Positions 51,656 to 60,391 of a stretch of 64,000 nt of DNA are shown here, piece by piece. This DNA comes from Nocardia wallacei. Its GTDB lineage: Bacteria > Actinomycetota > Actinomycetes > Mycobacteriales > Mycobacteriaceae. A model generated the notes under the pieces. The model saw only the letters and a program-made list of their open reading frames with translations, searched no databases and was not told where the DNA came from. The position numbers and the translations under genes are program-made. Positions within the stretch are counted from its first letter, which is position 1, and the number at the start of each line of letters is the position of its first letter. The stretch covers positions 6,758,001 through 6,822,000 of the forward strand of contig NZ_AP023396.1 in assembly GCF_014466955.1 (NCBI RefSeq), in the 5' to 3' direction.

Positions 51656-51683
51656 TTGACTTGATACCCCATAGGGGTATCGT
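51656..51683 (+). promoter_or_regulatory. Promoter with CsoR-type operator in the spacer
   Basis: TTGACT (51656-51661), 16-nt spacer, TATCGT (51678-51683). The perfect inverted repeat GATACCCCATAGGGGTATC (51663-51681) covers the spacer. The TACCCC/GGGGTA half-sites are those of CsoR/RcnR-like metal sensors, whose repressor leaves DNA on metal binding. Confidence 0.65.
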
Positions 51684-51690
51684 TCGGCGT

Positions 51691-52290
51691 ATGCAGAACA
51701 CACATTCCGCAGACCACGGCGGCCACGACCACGAGCATGGTGCCCATCACCACGACGGCGCATCCCACCGTGAATCCCACACCGGCCACCTCGAAACCGA
51801 TGCCATGACCGCGCACCGGGACCACTCCGCGCACACCGCTCACCCTCCCGCCACCTGGAAGATGGCCGCTACCGCGACCCTGCACTGCCTCACCGGGTGC
51901 GCTATCGGCGAGATCCTCGGCATGGTGATCGGCACGGCGCTGGGCTGGCACAACGCCCCGACCATGGTGCTGGCGATCGTGCTGGCCTTCGTCTTCGGCT
52001 ACGCGCTGACCATGCGCGGCGCGCTCGCCGCGGGGCTGGGGCTGGGCGCGGCGGTGTCGCTGGCGCTGGCCGCCGATACCGTGTCGATCCTGGTCATGGA
52101 GATCGTCGACAACGCGGTGCTGCTGGCCGTGCCGGGTGCGATGCACGCCGGGCTCGCCGACGGGCTCTTCTGGGGTTCGCTGATCTTCGCACTGGCCGTC
52201 GCCTTCGTCGTCACCACTCCGGTCAACAAGTGGATGATCGGCCGCGGCAAGGGTCACGCGGTGGTGCACTCGCTGCATGGCCACCATTAA
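51691..52290 (+). CDS. His-rich DUF4396-type membrane protein, 199 aa
   Basis: The N-terminal 55 residues contain about 20 His (HDHEHGAHHHDG), a likely metal-binding tail. The rest has four to five hydrophobic helices: TATLHCLTGCAIGEILGMVIGTALGW, MVLAIVLAFVFGYALTM, and so on, and TPVNKWMIGRGKGHAV. Family members occur next to copper and other metal genes. Together with the palindromic TACCCC/GGGGTA operator, a role in copper or other transition-metal handling is likely; transport itself is not proven. Confidence 0.8.
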   Translation: MQNTHSADHGGHDHEHGAHHHDGASHRESHTGHLETDAMTAHRDHSAHTAHPPATWKMAATATLHCLTGCAIGEILGMVIGTALGWHNAPTMVLAIVLAFVFGYALTMRGALAAGLGLGAAVSLALAADTVSILVMEIVDNAVLLAVPGAMHAGLADGLFWGSLIFALAVAFVVTTPVNKWMIGRGKGHAVVHSLHGHH

Positions 52291-52357
52291 CTAGGCAATT
52301 TGCCCATCAGGTTGCGGGTTTGTTGTCTGATGCGCCCAGCGGTGCTTGCATCGAGGC

Positions 52358-53245
52358 ATGTTCGACGAAGCTCAGCTGTACTCTCCGGTGACCACCGGAG
52401 CGGACGGCGACGTCACCGTGCACCTGAGCGACGAACATCCCGGCGTGCACGACCCGGCCTACCGCGCCCGCCGCAACGCGATCGCCGCCCAGGCGCTGGC
52501 CTACCGGCCCGGTGACCCGACACCGCGCATCGAGTACACCGACGAGGAACAGGACGTGTGGCGCATCGTGTCCGCCGAACTGCGGCGCAAGCACCACACC
52601 TACGCCTCGCACGAGGTGCTCGCGGGCGAACAGCGCCTGGACCTGCCCGCCGATCACATCCCGCAGCTCGACGAGGTCTCCGCGAAACTGGTGCCGCTCA
52701 GCGGTTTTCGTTACGTCCCAGCGGCGGGTCTGGTGCCACTGCGGGAGTTCTTCGGTTCCTTCGCCACGCGGGTCTTCCATTCGACCCAGTACATCCGTCA
52801 TCATTCGGCCCCGCTGTACACCCCGGAGCCGGATGCCATCCACGAGATCATCGGGCACGCCAACCAATTGGCGAGCCCGCGCTTCGCGGCCGTCTACGCC
52901 GCCGTGGGCGCTGCCGTCGCTCGGCTCGAAACGGGACCGGCGCTGAAGTTCCTGGCCGACGTATTCTGGTTCTCGATGGAATTCGGCGTGGTCCGCGAGC
53001 GCGGCGAGATCCGTTGTTACGGAGCGGGTCTGCTGTCGTCCTACGGCGAGATCGAGGAGTTCCGCCATGCCGAGCTGCGGCCGCTGGACATTGTCGAGAT
53101 GGGCACCCGCGCCTACGACATCACGCACTATCAGCCCGTATTGTATTGCGCCCGATCGGTTTCCGAGATCGAGGACGTGGTGGGCGGCTTCTTCGCGACC
53201 GTGACCGACGAGCAGGTCGCTAGAGCCGCATCCCGCTTGCCATGA
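52358..53245 (+). CDS. phhA: Phenylalanine 4-monooxygenase, 295 aa
   Basis: Pterin-dependent iron hydroxylase converting phenylalanine to tyrosine. Iron ligands are visible: PDAIHEIIGH (His162, His167) and FWFSMEFGV (Glu208). It has the single-domain layout and size of bacterial enzymes. ATG 52358 fits the family start; the Shine-Dalgarno is weak. Its 3' end overlaps the convergent TetR gene by 26 nt. Confidence 0.92.
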   Translation: MFDEAQLYSPVTTGADGDVTVHLSDEHPGVHDPAYRARRNAIAAQALAYRPGDPTPRIEYTDEEQDVWRIVSAELRRKHHTYASHEVLAGEQRLDLPADHIPQLDEVSAKLVPLSGFRYVPAAGLVPLREFFGSFATRVFHSTQYIRHHSAPLYTPEPDAIHEIIGHANQLASPRFAAVYAAVGAAVARLETGPALKFLADVFWFSMEFGVVRERGEIRCYGAGLLSSYGEIEEFRHAELRPLDIVEMGTRAYDITHYQPVLYCARSVSEIEDVVGGFFATVTDEQVARAASRLP

Positions 53246-53843
53246 AATTCATTACCCGGGTGAGGCTTTCGGGGTCGTACGGGTCGCGGTCGAGCAGCGC
53301 CGCCTGCGCACCGCCGATCAGCGCACCGGCGAAGGTGCGGACCTCGATGTCGTCGGGCGATCTGCCGGTCCGCGCGGCGGTCAGGTCCGCGACCAACCGC
53401 ACATTCCGTTCGAATTCGCGGGCCAGCGCCCCCCGCAACTCCGGCACCGAACGAACCAGTTCCGTGCGCTGCCGCTCGAAGGAGAAGGTCTCCTCGTCGA
53501 GGGAAGCGAACGTCTCGAGCGTGGCGGCGCGGAACGCCTCCAGCATGGTCAGCTCCGCCGGCTGCCGCTCGATCGCCTCGATCATCAGCGGGTCCAGGTC
53601 GTCGGCCAGCACCAGCTCCTCCTTCGACGGGAAGTAGCGGAAGAAGGTGCTGGGCGAGACGTCCGCCGCGGCCGCGATCTGCTCCACGGTCGTCTCGTTG
53701 TAGCCCTGTTCGCGGAACAGCCGGAACGCCTCGGTGCGGATGGTGCGGCGGGTGCGCTCCTTCTTACGCTCGCGCAGGCCCATCCGGGGAGTGGTCGCGA
53801 CCGGATGGGCCTGCGCTGGCGGAGCCTCGGAATCAGCCGACAT
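53220..53843 (-). CDS. TetR-family regulator, 207 aa
   Basis: HTH region RRTIRTEAFRLFREQGYNETTVEQIAAAADVSPSTFFRYFPSKEELV is canonical TetR. The C-terminal ligand and dimer domain follows. ATG 53843 (MSADSEA) lies 11 nt inside the end of the exporter gene, so both are in one operon and the regulator probably controls it via the operator at 55410-55442. Confidence 0.92.
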   Translation of the reverse strand: MSADSEAPPAQAHPVATTPRMGLRERKKERTRRTIRTEAFRLFREQGYNETTVEQIAAAADVSPSTFFRYFPSKEELVLADDLDPLMIEAIERQPAELTMLEAFRAATLETFASLDEETFSFERQRTELVRSVPELRGALAREFERNVRLVADLTAARTGRSPDDIEVRTFAGALIGGAQAALLDRDPYDPESLTRVMNFMASGMRL

Positions 53844-55401
53844 GACCAGATTCTCCCGCACCCCCGGCATCGGCGGTGCCGGGCACCCTGGTGCGGACGA
53901 AGATCGCGGCCAGCGCGGCGGCCACCACGCAGATTCCGGCGCACACCCACAGCATCGCGCTCATGCCGCTCACGAACGCCGACTGCACGTGTCCGAGCAT
54001 GCGCGGATCGCCCAGTTCGCGGGCCACCGCGACACCGGCGTTCACCCCGTCCGACACCGGCGCGACATCGTATCCGCCCAGTTCGGACCGGTATTGCGTG
54101 GCCAGGACGGTACCGAGCACCGCGACGCCGATCGTCCCACCGGCCTGCCGGACGGCCTGCATCAGCGCGGACCCGGATCCGGCCCGTTCGGGGGTCAGCT
54201 CCCCCATCGCCATGCCCATCGCCGAGGGCATCACGAAACCCATCCCGACGCCCAGCACGGTGATCCAGGCGGCGGCATAGCCGTAGCCGACGTCGGCGGA
54301 GGTCAGCGCACCGAGTACCAGGCCGACGGCCAGGACCGTGAATCCCGCGGTGAGCACCGTCCGTATCCCGAGTTTCGGCAACAGTTTGTCGGCGACCCGG
54401 GTACCGACGACCAGGCCACCGATCAGCGGCAGCAGCCGCAATCCGCTGCCCAGCGAATCCGCGTCGAGCACGGCCTGGAAGTACTGCGGCACCGTGAAGA
54501 ACAGTCCGAGCATCGCGAACTGCACGAGAATGGAAAAACCGGTGCCCCAGCGGAATCCGCTCGCCGAGAACAGGCTCAGGTCGATCAGCGGATGCAGTGT
54601 CCGGCGCTGCACCAGCACGAACCCGGTCAGGATCACCAGACCGGCCGCCACGGTCGCCCAGCCGAGCGCGTCGGCCCAGCCCGCCTCCCCGAAGCGAATG
54701 AAACCGTAAGTGAGCGAGAGCATTCCGCCCGCCGACAGCACCACCCCCACCAGATCCACCGGAAAACGCTGCTCGCTACGGGATTCCGGAACCAGCAGCG
54801 CCACCGCGAGCAGGCCCACGATCACCAGCGGCACATTGATCAGGAACACCGAACCCCACCAGAAGTGCTGCAGCAGCCAGCCACCGATGATCGGCCCCAG
54901 CGGCAATCCGATCGCCGTCGAGGTGACCCAGATGGTCAGTGCCCGTTGCCGTTGCGCCGGCTCGGGGAACATGGTCGGCAGCACGGCCATCGACAGCGGC
55001 ATCATCGTCGCGGCCGCGATGCCCAGAATCGCGCGGGCGGCGATCAGCTCGCCGGACGAGGCGGCCAGGGCGCACCACACCGAGGCCGCTCCGAACAACG
55101 CGAGTGCCGCGAGCAGGAACTTCTTCCGCCCGTAGCGGTCGCCCAGCGCGCCCGCGGGCAGCATCACACCGGCGAGCGCCAGCGTGTACGCCGTCGTGAA
55201 CCATTGCAACGCAGCGGTATTCGCGCTCAGGTCGACGGCCATCGTCGGCAGCGCCACCACCAGCACCGTGGTGTCCAGGCCGATGGTCAGCATCGCGATC
55301 GCCAGTGCGCCCAGCGCCAGCCACCGGGACCTGCCGCTGGTTGCCGCTTGTGGCGCCGTCTCGGCGGCCGATACCCGGTCCCGCGATCCCAACGTCTCCA
55401 T
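53833..55401 (-). CDS. DHA2-type (EmrB/QacA) multidrug exporter, 522 aa
   Basis: Fourteen-helix MFS transporter. Motif A LGDRYGRKKFLLAALALFG, motif C-like GLPLGPIIGGWLLQ and DTTVLVVALPTMAVDL in helix 1 are visible. The start at METLGS (55401) has AGGAA just upstream; the longer frame would pass through the promoter and operator and is rejected. Substrate unknown; drugs or toxic metabolites extruded by proton exchange are typical. Confidence 0.92.
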   Translation of the reverse strand: METLGSRDRVSAAETAPQAATSGRSRWLALGALAIAMLTIGLDTTVLVVALPTMAVDLSANTAALQWFTTAYTLALAGVMLPAGALGDRYGRKKFLLAALALFGAASVWCALAASSGELIAARAILGIAAATMMPLSMAVLPTMFPEPAQRQRALTIWVTSTAIGLPLGPIIGGWLLQHFWWGSVFLINVPLVIVGLLAVALLVPESRSEQRFPVDLVGVVLSAGGMLSLTYGFIRFGEAGWADALGWATVAAGLVILTGFVLVQRRTLHPLIDLSLFSASGFRWGTGFSILVQFAMLGLFFTVPQYFQAVLDADSLGSGLRLLPLIGGLVVGTRVADKLLPKLGIRTVLTAGFTVLAVGLVLGALTSADVGYGYAAAWITVLGVGMGFVMPSAMGMAMGELTPERAGSGSALMQAVRQAGGTIGVAVLGTVLATQYRSELGGYDVAPVSDGVNAGVAVARELGDPRMLGHVQSAFVSGMSAMLWVCAGICVVAAALAAIFVRTRVPGTADAGGAGESGHVG

Positions 55402-55409
55402 GACAGTTC

Positions 55410-55467
55410 CTATCATTTGGCTTCTACTGTTTTTTGATAGTAACTCCCATTTCATGGTGTCTGTCAA
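55410..55467 (-). promoter_or_regulatory. Promoter and TetR-type operator of the exporter operon
   Basis: Minus strand: TTGACA (55462-55467) and TACTAT about 19 nt further. An imperfect palindrome TACTGTTTTTTGATAGTA (55425-55442) overlaps the -10 box, and an additional CTATCA/TGATAG pair spans 55410-55440. Confidence 0.6.
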
Positions 55468-55533
55468 TACCGTCGTGTCACAGTGGGGACTGAGCGCAGC
55501 GGTCCGGGGGCACGCCGAATAAGCTCGCAGGCG

Positions 55534-56826
55534 ATGAGTACCTGCATGACCCGGCGTATCAGCCGCTCCAGATCGTTCGCGGCCGCTGCGCTGGTGGCCG
55601 GGCTCATCGGGGCCCCCGCACTGCCGAGCGTCGCCACGGCCGCGCCGCCGGCGTCCACCACGGCGCCGTTCAGCACACCGAACACCGACTCCTGCCCGAA
55701 CAAGACCGCTCCGCCGCCCGCGATCGACGCCTCGGAGGTGCCCGAGCCGGGCGAGACGGCGCCCGCGCCGCTGCCGGTCCAGTCGCCGCCGATCGGCGGC
55801 GACAAGCTGGGCGCCTGTGGCCTGGTGCTACCCGACGGCGCGCCGCCGGTACCCGCGGACATCTCGGCCGCCGCCTGGGTGATCGCCGACCTCGACACCG
55901 GCCGGGTGCTGGCAGCCAAGGACCCGCACGGGCGATACCGGCCCGCCTCGACGATCAAGGTGCTGCTGGCCGCGGTCGCACTACGCACCCTCGACCTGGA
56001 CAAGGTGGTGGTCGGCACGCAGGAGGACGCCAACGCCGACGGCACCCGGGTCGGCATCGGCCCCGGCGGCCGCTACACCAACAAGCAGTTGATGCAGGCG
56101 TTGATCATGGCCTCGGGCAACGACGCCGCGCACGCGGTCGCCATGCAGCTCGGCGGCATGAAGGCGACCGTCGAGAAGATGAACGATCTCGCAAAGCGAT
56201 TGCGCGCCTTGGACACTCGCGCCGCGACACCGTCCGGGCTGGACGGCCCCGGAATGAGCACGTCCGCCTACGACCTGGCCACGCTGTTCCGCGAGGCGAT
56301 GACGATACCCACCTTCGCCGAGCTGGTCCACACCGAACAGGTCGACTTCCCGGGGTTCCCCGCCAACCCGCAGATCCCCGGCGATCAGGACCATCCCGGC
56401 TTCCCCATCGCCAACGACAACCACCTGCTCTACGACTACGAGGGCACGCTGGGCGGTAAGACCGGCTACACCGACGACGCCCGCCAGACCTTCGTCACCG
56501 CCGCCGAACGCGGCGGTCACCGGCTCGTCGTCACGCTGCTGCAGGCCGAGGTGCTGCCCATCCGCCCGCCGCAGCAGGCGGCCCGGCTGCTGGACTACGG
56601 CTTCGCGCTGGCCTCCGGCGACGGCGTCGGCGCACTACCCGACGCCGGCACGACAGCGCCGAATACGAATGTGGCCGTGGCCTCGCCGCCACCGCGCGAC
56701 ACCGACACCGCGGCCCCGGCGCAGCAGCACAACGAGAACCTGCTGACGGTGCTGATCGTGGGCGGTCTGGCCGCCGCGCTGGTGCTGGCCGTGGCGGCCT
56801 GGCGGCTGACCGGACGCTCCCGCTGA
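55534..56826 (+). CDS. D-alanyl-D-alanine carboxypeptidase, penicillin-binding type, 430 aa
   Basis: Trims pentapeptides of peptidoglycan outside the membrane. Signal peptide at residues 1-38; a Pro/Ala-rich stretch (55-110). Catalytic motifs Ser139-x-x-Lys142 (STIK), Ser194-Gly-Asn and Lys309-Thr-Gly; a C-terminal Pro/Thr/Ala-rich linker followed by one transmembrane helix (about 402-422) and a short basic tail. ATG 55534 has a TAAGCT box 8 nt before it, so a leaderless transcript is possible. Confidence 0.92.
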   Translation: MSTCMTRRISRSRSFAAAALVAGLIGAPALPSVATAAPPASTTAPFSTPNTDSCPNKTAPPPAIDASEVPEPGETAPAPLPVQSPPIGGDKLGACGLVLPDGAPPVPADISAAAWVIADLDTGRVLAAKDPHGRYRPASTIKVLLAAVALRTLDLDKVVVGTQEDANADGTRVGIGPGGRYTNKQLMQALIMASGNDAAHAVAMQLGGMKATVEKMNDLAKRLRALDTRAATPSGLDGPGMSTSAYDLATLFREAMTIPTFAELVHTEQVDFPGFPANPQIPGDQDHPGFPIANDNHLLYDYEGTLGGKTGYTDDARQTFVTAAERGGHRLVVTLLQAEVLPIRPPQQAARLLDYGFALASGDGVGALPDAGTTAPNTNVAVASPPPRDTDTAAPAQQHNENLLTVLIVGGLAAALVLAVAAWRLTGRSR

Positions 56827-56943
56827 CCGGCACGCCGGCGAAACCCATTCGCGCTCTCCGTGTTTGACCGCTCGGCTGCGGGGCATCCGCACAGCGAGCC
56901 GCTCGCAGGCTCCAGCAAGTAGTACCGGAGAGAGGAGAACACC

Positions 56944-57144
56944 ATGCCGGATCGCAAGAACGCCGGCCAGTTCGGCAATCGACCGGATACCGCGAAGCAG
57001 GCCCGCAAGGGCGGCATGGCCAGCACCGGCAGCTTCGGCTCCCCGAACAGCGCGGATCCCTCGGCGGCCGGCCGGAAGGGCGCCGCCGCGCAGCCCACCG
57101 AGGCCAAGTCCCGCGGCGGCCAGCACAGCCACAGCGGCCGCTGA
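56944..57144 (+). CDS. Small KGG-type stress-like protein, 66 aa
   Basis: Strong Shine-Dalgarno (AGAGAGGAG). Hydrophilic product with GQFGNRPDTAKQARKGGMAS, a K-G-G motif as in general stress proteins with Con-10/KGG repeats, and a disordered His/Gly-rich end. Possibly a desiccation or stress protein. Confidence 0.75.
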   Translation: MPDRKNAGQFGNRPDTAKQARKGGMASTGSFGSPNSADPSAAGRKGAAAQPTEAKSRGGQHSHSGR

Positions 57145-57152
57145 CGGGCCGG

Positions 57153-57187
57153 GATCCCGGGAACCAACTCCTCCCGTTCCCGGGGTC
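57153..57187. terminator. Intrinsic terminator
   Basis: 12-bp stem (57153-57164 with 57176-57187, one G-T pair), 11-nt loop; between the KGG-type gene and the convergent sigma factor gene. Confidence 0.75.
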
Positions 57188-57220
57188 TCGATATCACCTC
57201 TTATCGAATCTCTTTGTCTT

Positions 57221-58501
57221 TCAGCTCAATTGAGCTATCTTGCGCTCGTAGACCTTTCGTTCGCGATCGTTGCCACAGAGTTCGGCAGCTCGCTCCAGTT
57301 CGGCGCGGGCTTCGGCGTCGCGGCCCAGTCGGGTCAGCAATTCCCCACGGACACTTGCCAATAGGTGAGAATTCGGCAGGGCGCCGGATTCGATCAGACC
57401 GTCGACGATCGGCAGGGCGTCACCAGGCCCCTGCGCCATGGCCACCGCTACCGCGCGGTTGAGATCGACCACCGGGGAAGGCGCCAGGCGGCCTAGCGCT
57501 TCGTAGAGCAGCACGATGCGCTGCCAGTCGGTGGCTTCGACCGAGGCCGCCACGGCGTGACATTCGGCGATCGCCGCCTGCAAACCGTAGGTGCCCAATC
57601 CCCGGCCGACCTGCTCCGCCCGCGCCAGGGCGGCTCGTCCGCGCCGGATAGCGGCCCGATCCCAGCGGCGGCGGTCCTGCTGTTCCAGCAGAATCGGTTC
57701 GCCGTCGGGACCCGTGCGGGCCGGGAAGCGTGCCGCGGTGAGTTCGAGCAGCGCCAGCAGGCCGTGCACCTCCGGCTCCTGCGGGACCAGGCGAGCCAGG
57801 ACGCGGGTGAGGCGCTGGGCCTCCCCCGCCAGATCGAGCCGGATCACATCGGCGCCGGAACTGGCCGACGAACCCTCCGTGAAGATCACGTAGAGCACGC
57901 TCAGCACCGACCCGAGCCGCGCGGCCCGCTCCTCGGGCGGCGGCACCCGGAACGGCACCCGGGCCGCGGCGAGCGTCTTCTTCGCCCGGGTGATGCGGGC
58001 CTGCACCGTCGCGGTCGGGACCAGGAACGCCTTGGCGATCTCGTCACTGGTCAAGCCGCCGACGACGCGCAGGGTGAGCGCGATCCGCGCTTCCCGTGAC
58101 AACACCGGATGGCAGGCGGTGAACATCAAGGCCAGGACGTCGTCATCGATCTGGTCCGGATCCCACAACACGTCCTCCTCGTCCGGGCGGGCCGGTGGAC
58201 TGCCCGCGGCGATGCCGCCCTCGCCCAGATCGCGGGCGAGGGCGGCATGCCGGTCGTCGAGGGCCGCACGGCGGCGGAAGCCGTCGATCGCGCGACGTCG
58301 GCCGACGGTGAGCAGCCAGCCCGCGGGGTTGCGCGGCACACCGTCACGCGACCAGGTCACGAGCGCCTCGGCGAGCGCCTCCTGAGCCAGGTCCTCGGCC
58401 AAGGCGAAGTCGCCGGTGTAGCGCGCGAGCGCACCGACGATCCGGGCGGATTCGATGCGCCACACCGCCGCGACGGTCGCGCGGCTCGCGGGGTCGACCA
58501 T
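57221..58501 (-). CDS. ECF sigma factor with TPR-like C-terminal domain (ECF42 type), 426 aa
   Basis: Sigma region 2 (ARYTGDFALAEDLAQEALAEALVTW) and region 4 (LTLRVVGGLTSDEIAKAFLVPTATVQARITRAKK) are followed by a helical extension of about 230 residues (DUF6596/TPR-like) with DGxY-like segments. This layout marks ECF group 42, which lacks an anti-sigma factor and is encoded beside a DGPF/YCII protein, as here. Start at 58501 (ATGGTCGAC); the YCII gene ends 19 nt upstream. Confidence 0.92.
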   Translation of the reverse strand: MVDPASRATVAAVWRIESARIVGALARYTGDFALAEDLAQEALAEALVTWSRDGVPRNPAGWLLTVGRRRAIDGFRRRAALDDRHAALARDLGEGGIAAGSPPARPDEEDVLWDPDQIDDDVLALMFTACHPVLSREARIALTLRVVGGLTSDEIAKAFLVPTATVQARITRAKKTLAAARVPFRVPPPEERAARLGSVLSVLYVIFTEGSSASSGADVIRLDLAGEAQRLTRVLARLVPQEPEVHGLLALLELTAARFPARTGPDGEPILLEQQDRRRWDRAAIRRGRAALARAEQVGRGLGTYGLQAAIAECHAVAASVEATDWQRIVLLYEALGRLAPSPVVDLNRAVAVAMAQGPGDALPIVDGLIESGALPNSHLLASVRGELLTRLGRDAEARAELERAAELCGNDRERKVYERKIAQLS

Positions 58502-58520
58502 GTCTCGAACTACCGGTCGA

Positions 58521-58940
58521 TCAGAGCTGACCGGTCGCCTCGCGCCACGCCCGCTCCTTCTGGATCCACTGATTGTCCTGCGGGAACTCGTCGATCGTGG
58601 GCACCCGGCGAATCTCGGTCTTGAACCCCGGGCCGGCCATCGGCATCCGCTTCGCCCACTCGATGGCCTCCTCCTTCGACGACACGTTCAGGATGTAGTA
58701 GCCGCCGAACAGCTCCTTCGTCTCGCCGTACGGACCGTCGGTGACCACCGGGGTCTCCGACGAGTAGTCCACGACCACGCCCTCCGAGGCGTCCTCGAGG
58801 CCCTCCGCGGCCAGCAGCACTCCCGCCCGGATGAGCTCGTCGTTGAACCGCCCCACCGTCTCGAGCATCTCGCTGAAGTCGACGTCGGCCATCTTCGCCA
58901 TGCCCTCGTCGGTAGCGCGCATGATCAGCATGTACTTCAT
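58521..58940 (-). CDS. YCII-related (DGPF) protein, 139 aa
   Basis: Ferredoxin-like small domain with the signature VVTDGPYGETKELFGGYYILN. The usual partner of ECF42 sigma factors, its biochemical role is uncertain. It starts at ATG 58940 with GAGGAGAAA upstream, first in a two-gene operon with the sigma factor. Confidence 0.9.
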   Translation of the reverse strand: MKYMLIMRATDEGMAKMADVDFSEMLETVGRFNDELIRAGVLLAAEGLEDASEGVVVDYSSETPVVTDGPYGETKELFGGYYILNVSSKEEAIEWAKRMPMAGPGFKTEIRRVPTIDEFPQDNQWIQKERAWREATGQL

Positions 58941-59070
58941 GATTTTTCTCCTCGGCTCGTGGGCCCCCGTCGGACCCTCTCACGCATAGGTCGAACGAGG
59001 AAGACGGCGGATCGACACGGGCCCAAAATTTTTTTGAGGCCGGTGGCGGCGGGCCGTAGGTTGATGCCCC

Positions 59071-60135
59071 GTGGTGGATTACAACATCGTCGTCGATCGG
59101 GTTCGAGGCTGTCTCCTGGGTGGCGCGGTGGGAGACGCGCTCGGCTGGCCCATCGAGTTCCTGACGCTGCCGCAGATCCGGCAGGCGCACGGCGACTCCG
59201 GCGTCACGGGTTTCCTCCCCCAGTCCGGTTCGGACGAGCCGCAGCAGATCACCGACGACACTCAGATGACGCTGTTCACCGCCGAAGGACTACTGCGCGC
59301 GGCACCCGGCGACGACCCGATCCCCGCGCTGCACCGGGCCTACCTGCGGTGGTTGCACACCCAACAGCCGGAGTCCGAACTCTCCGTCGACGGCTGGCTG
59401 GTGAGCCTGCCGTTCCTGCACGCGGTCCGAGCCCCGGGAAACGCCTGCATGACCGGGCTGCGCCGCCAAGCTTTCGCCTACCTCGCCCCCGGCCCGCTCG
59501 GCACACCCGGCCCCGTCAATCCGGAGTCCAAGGGCTGCGGCACCGTAATGCGTGCCGCGCCATTCGGATTGGTCGGCGCGGGCCCGGACCGAGCCTTCAT
59601 GACCGCCGCGCGCGCAGCCCAACTCACCCACGGCCATCCCACCGGATACTTCGCCGCAGGAGCGTTCTCCGCCCTCATCGACCGCGTACTCAACGGCACC
59701 GCCCTCCCTATCGCCTTGCAGGACACCATCACCCAGCTATCCGCCTACCCCGCCGCCGAAACGACCGCGGCCCTGACCCGCGCTCTACAGCAATCGGAGC
59801 GTCCACCGACCCCCGAACAGGTCGAGCAGATCGGCGCAGGCTGGATCGCGGAAGAATGCCTCGCAATCGCGGTGTACTGCGCCTTGATCGCCGCACGAAC
59901 CGGAGACATACGCACCGCCCTGCTGCTCTCGGTGAACCACTCCGGCGACTCCGACTCCACCGGCGCCACCACAGGCAACCTTCTCGGCGCCATCCACGGA
60001 TTGTCCGCCCTGCCGATGGATTGGGTCGGCGCGGTCGAGGGCCGGGATGTGCTGGTCCAGGTAGCCGACGACCTGGTCACCACTTTCCACTACGGCGACC
60101 GTTCCGGCCCCGCCGCAAGGTATCCGCAGGACTGA
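59071..60135 (+). CDS. ADP-ribosylglycohydrolase family protein, 354 aa
   Basis: Removes ADP-ribose from proteins or dinitrogenase-reductase-like targets. Metal sites: GGAVGDALGWPIEF near the N-terminus, ITDDTQMTLFTAEG (Asp-Asp-Thr) and GDSDSTGATTGNLLGA in the C-terminal half, the three typical metal motifs. GTG 59071 with GTAGGTT box upstream suggests a leaderless start. Target unknown. Confidence 0.92.
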   Translation: MVDYNIVVDRVRGCLLGGAVGDALGWPIEFLTLPQIRQAHGDSGVTGFLPQSGSDEPQQITDDTQMTLFTAEGLLRAAPGDDPIPALHRAYLRWLHTQQPESELSVDGWLVSLPFLHAVRAPGNACMTGLRRQAFAYLAPGPLGTPGPVNPESKGCGTVMRAAPFGLVGAGPDRAFMTAARAAQLTHGHPTGYFAAGAFSALIDRVLNGTALPIALQDTITQLSAYPAAETTAALTRALQQSERPPTPEQVEQIGAGWIAEECLAIAVYCALIAARTGDIRTALLLSVNHSGDSDSTGATTGNLLGAIHGLSALPMDWVGAVEGRDVLVQVADDLVTTFHYGDRSGPAARYPQD

Positions 60136-60187
60136 GCACGTCACCGGCGCTGTGCTCAGCCGATGGCTGACCGAGTCCGCGAGTGCC

Positions 60188-60391
60188 TCAGCGGTTGTAG
60201 TCCCCGCGCTGCGCCGCCGCCGTGAAAGCCGACCATTCAGCACCGCTGAACATCAAGGCGGGACCGGAGCGGACCTTCGAATCCCGAACGCCCACAAGGC
60301 CGTTCGGGAGGAAGGCAACCTCGACACACTCTTTGTCGCCACCACTGTAGCTACTCTTGAACCACTCGACACCAGCCGGAACGGCGCTCAC
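60188..60391 (-). CDS. DUF397 protein, 67 aa
   Basis: Pattern VEWFKSSYSGGDKECVEVAFLPNG ... VRDSK ... GPALMFSGAEWSAFTAAAQ is diagnostic. The start overlaps the preceding Scr1-type gene by 4 nt. Pairs of this kind act as small regulatory modules; in Streptomyces related pairs influence development. Confidence 0.92.
   Translation of the reverse strand: MSAVPAGVEWFKSSYSGGDKECVEVAFLPNGLVGVRDSKVRSGPALMFSGAEWSAFTAAAQRGDYNR

Noticed and set aside
53734..55437. 567-codon plus-strand frame opposite the exporter
   Set aside because: His/Arg/Gln-rich antisense product; the minus-strand MFS transporter has clear motifs.
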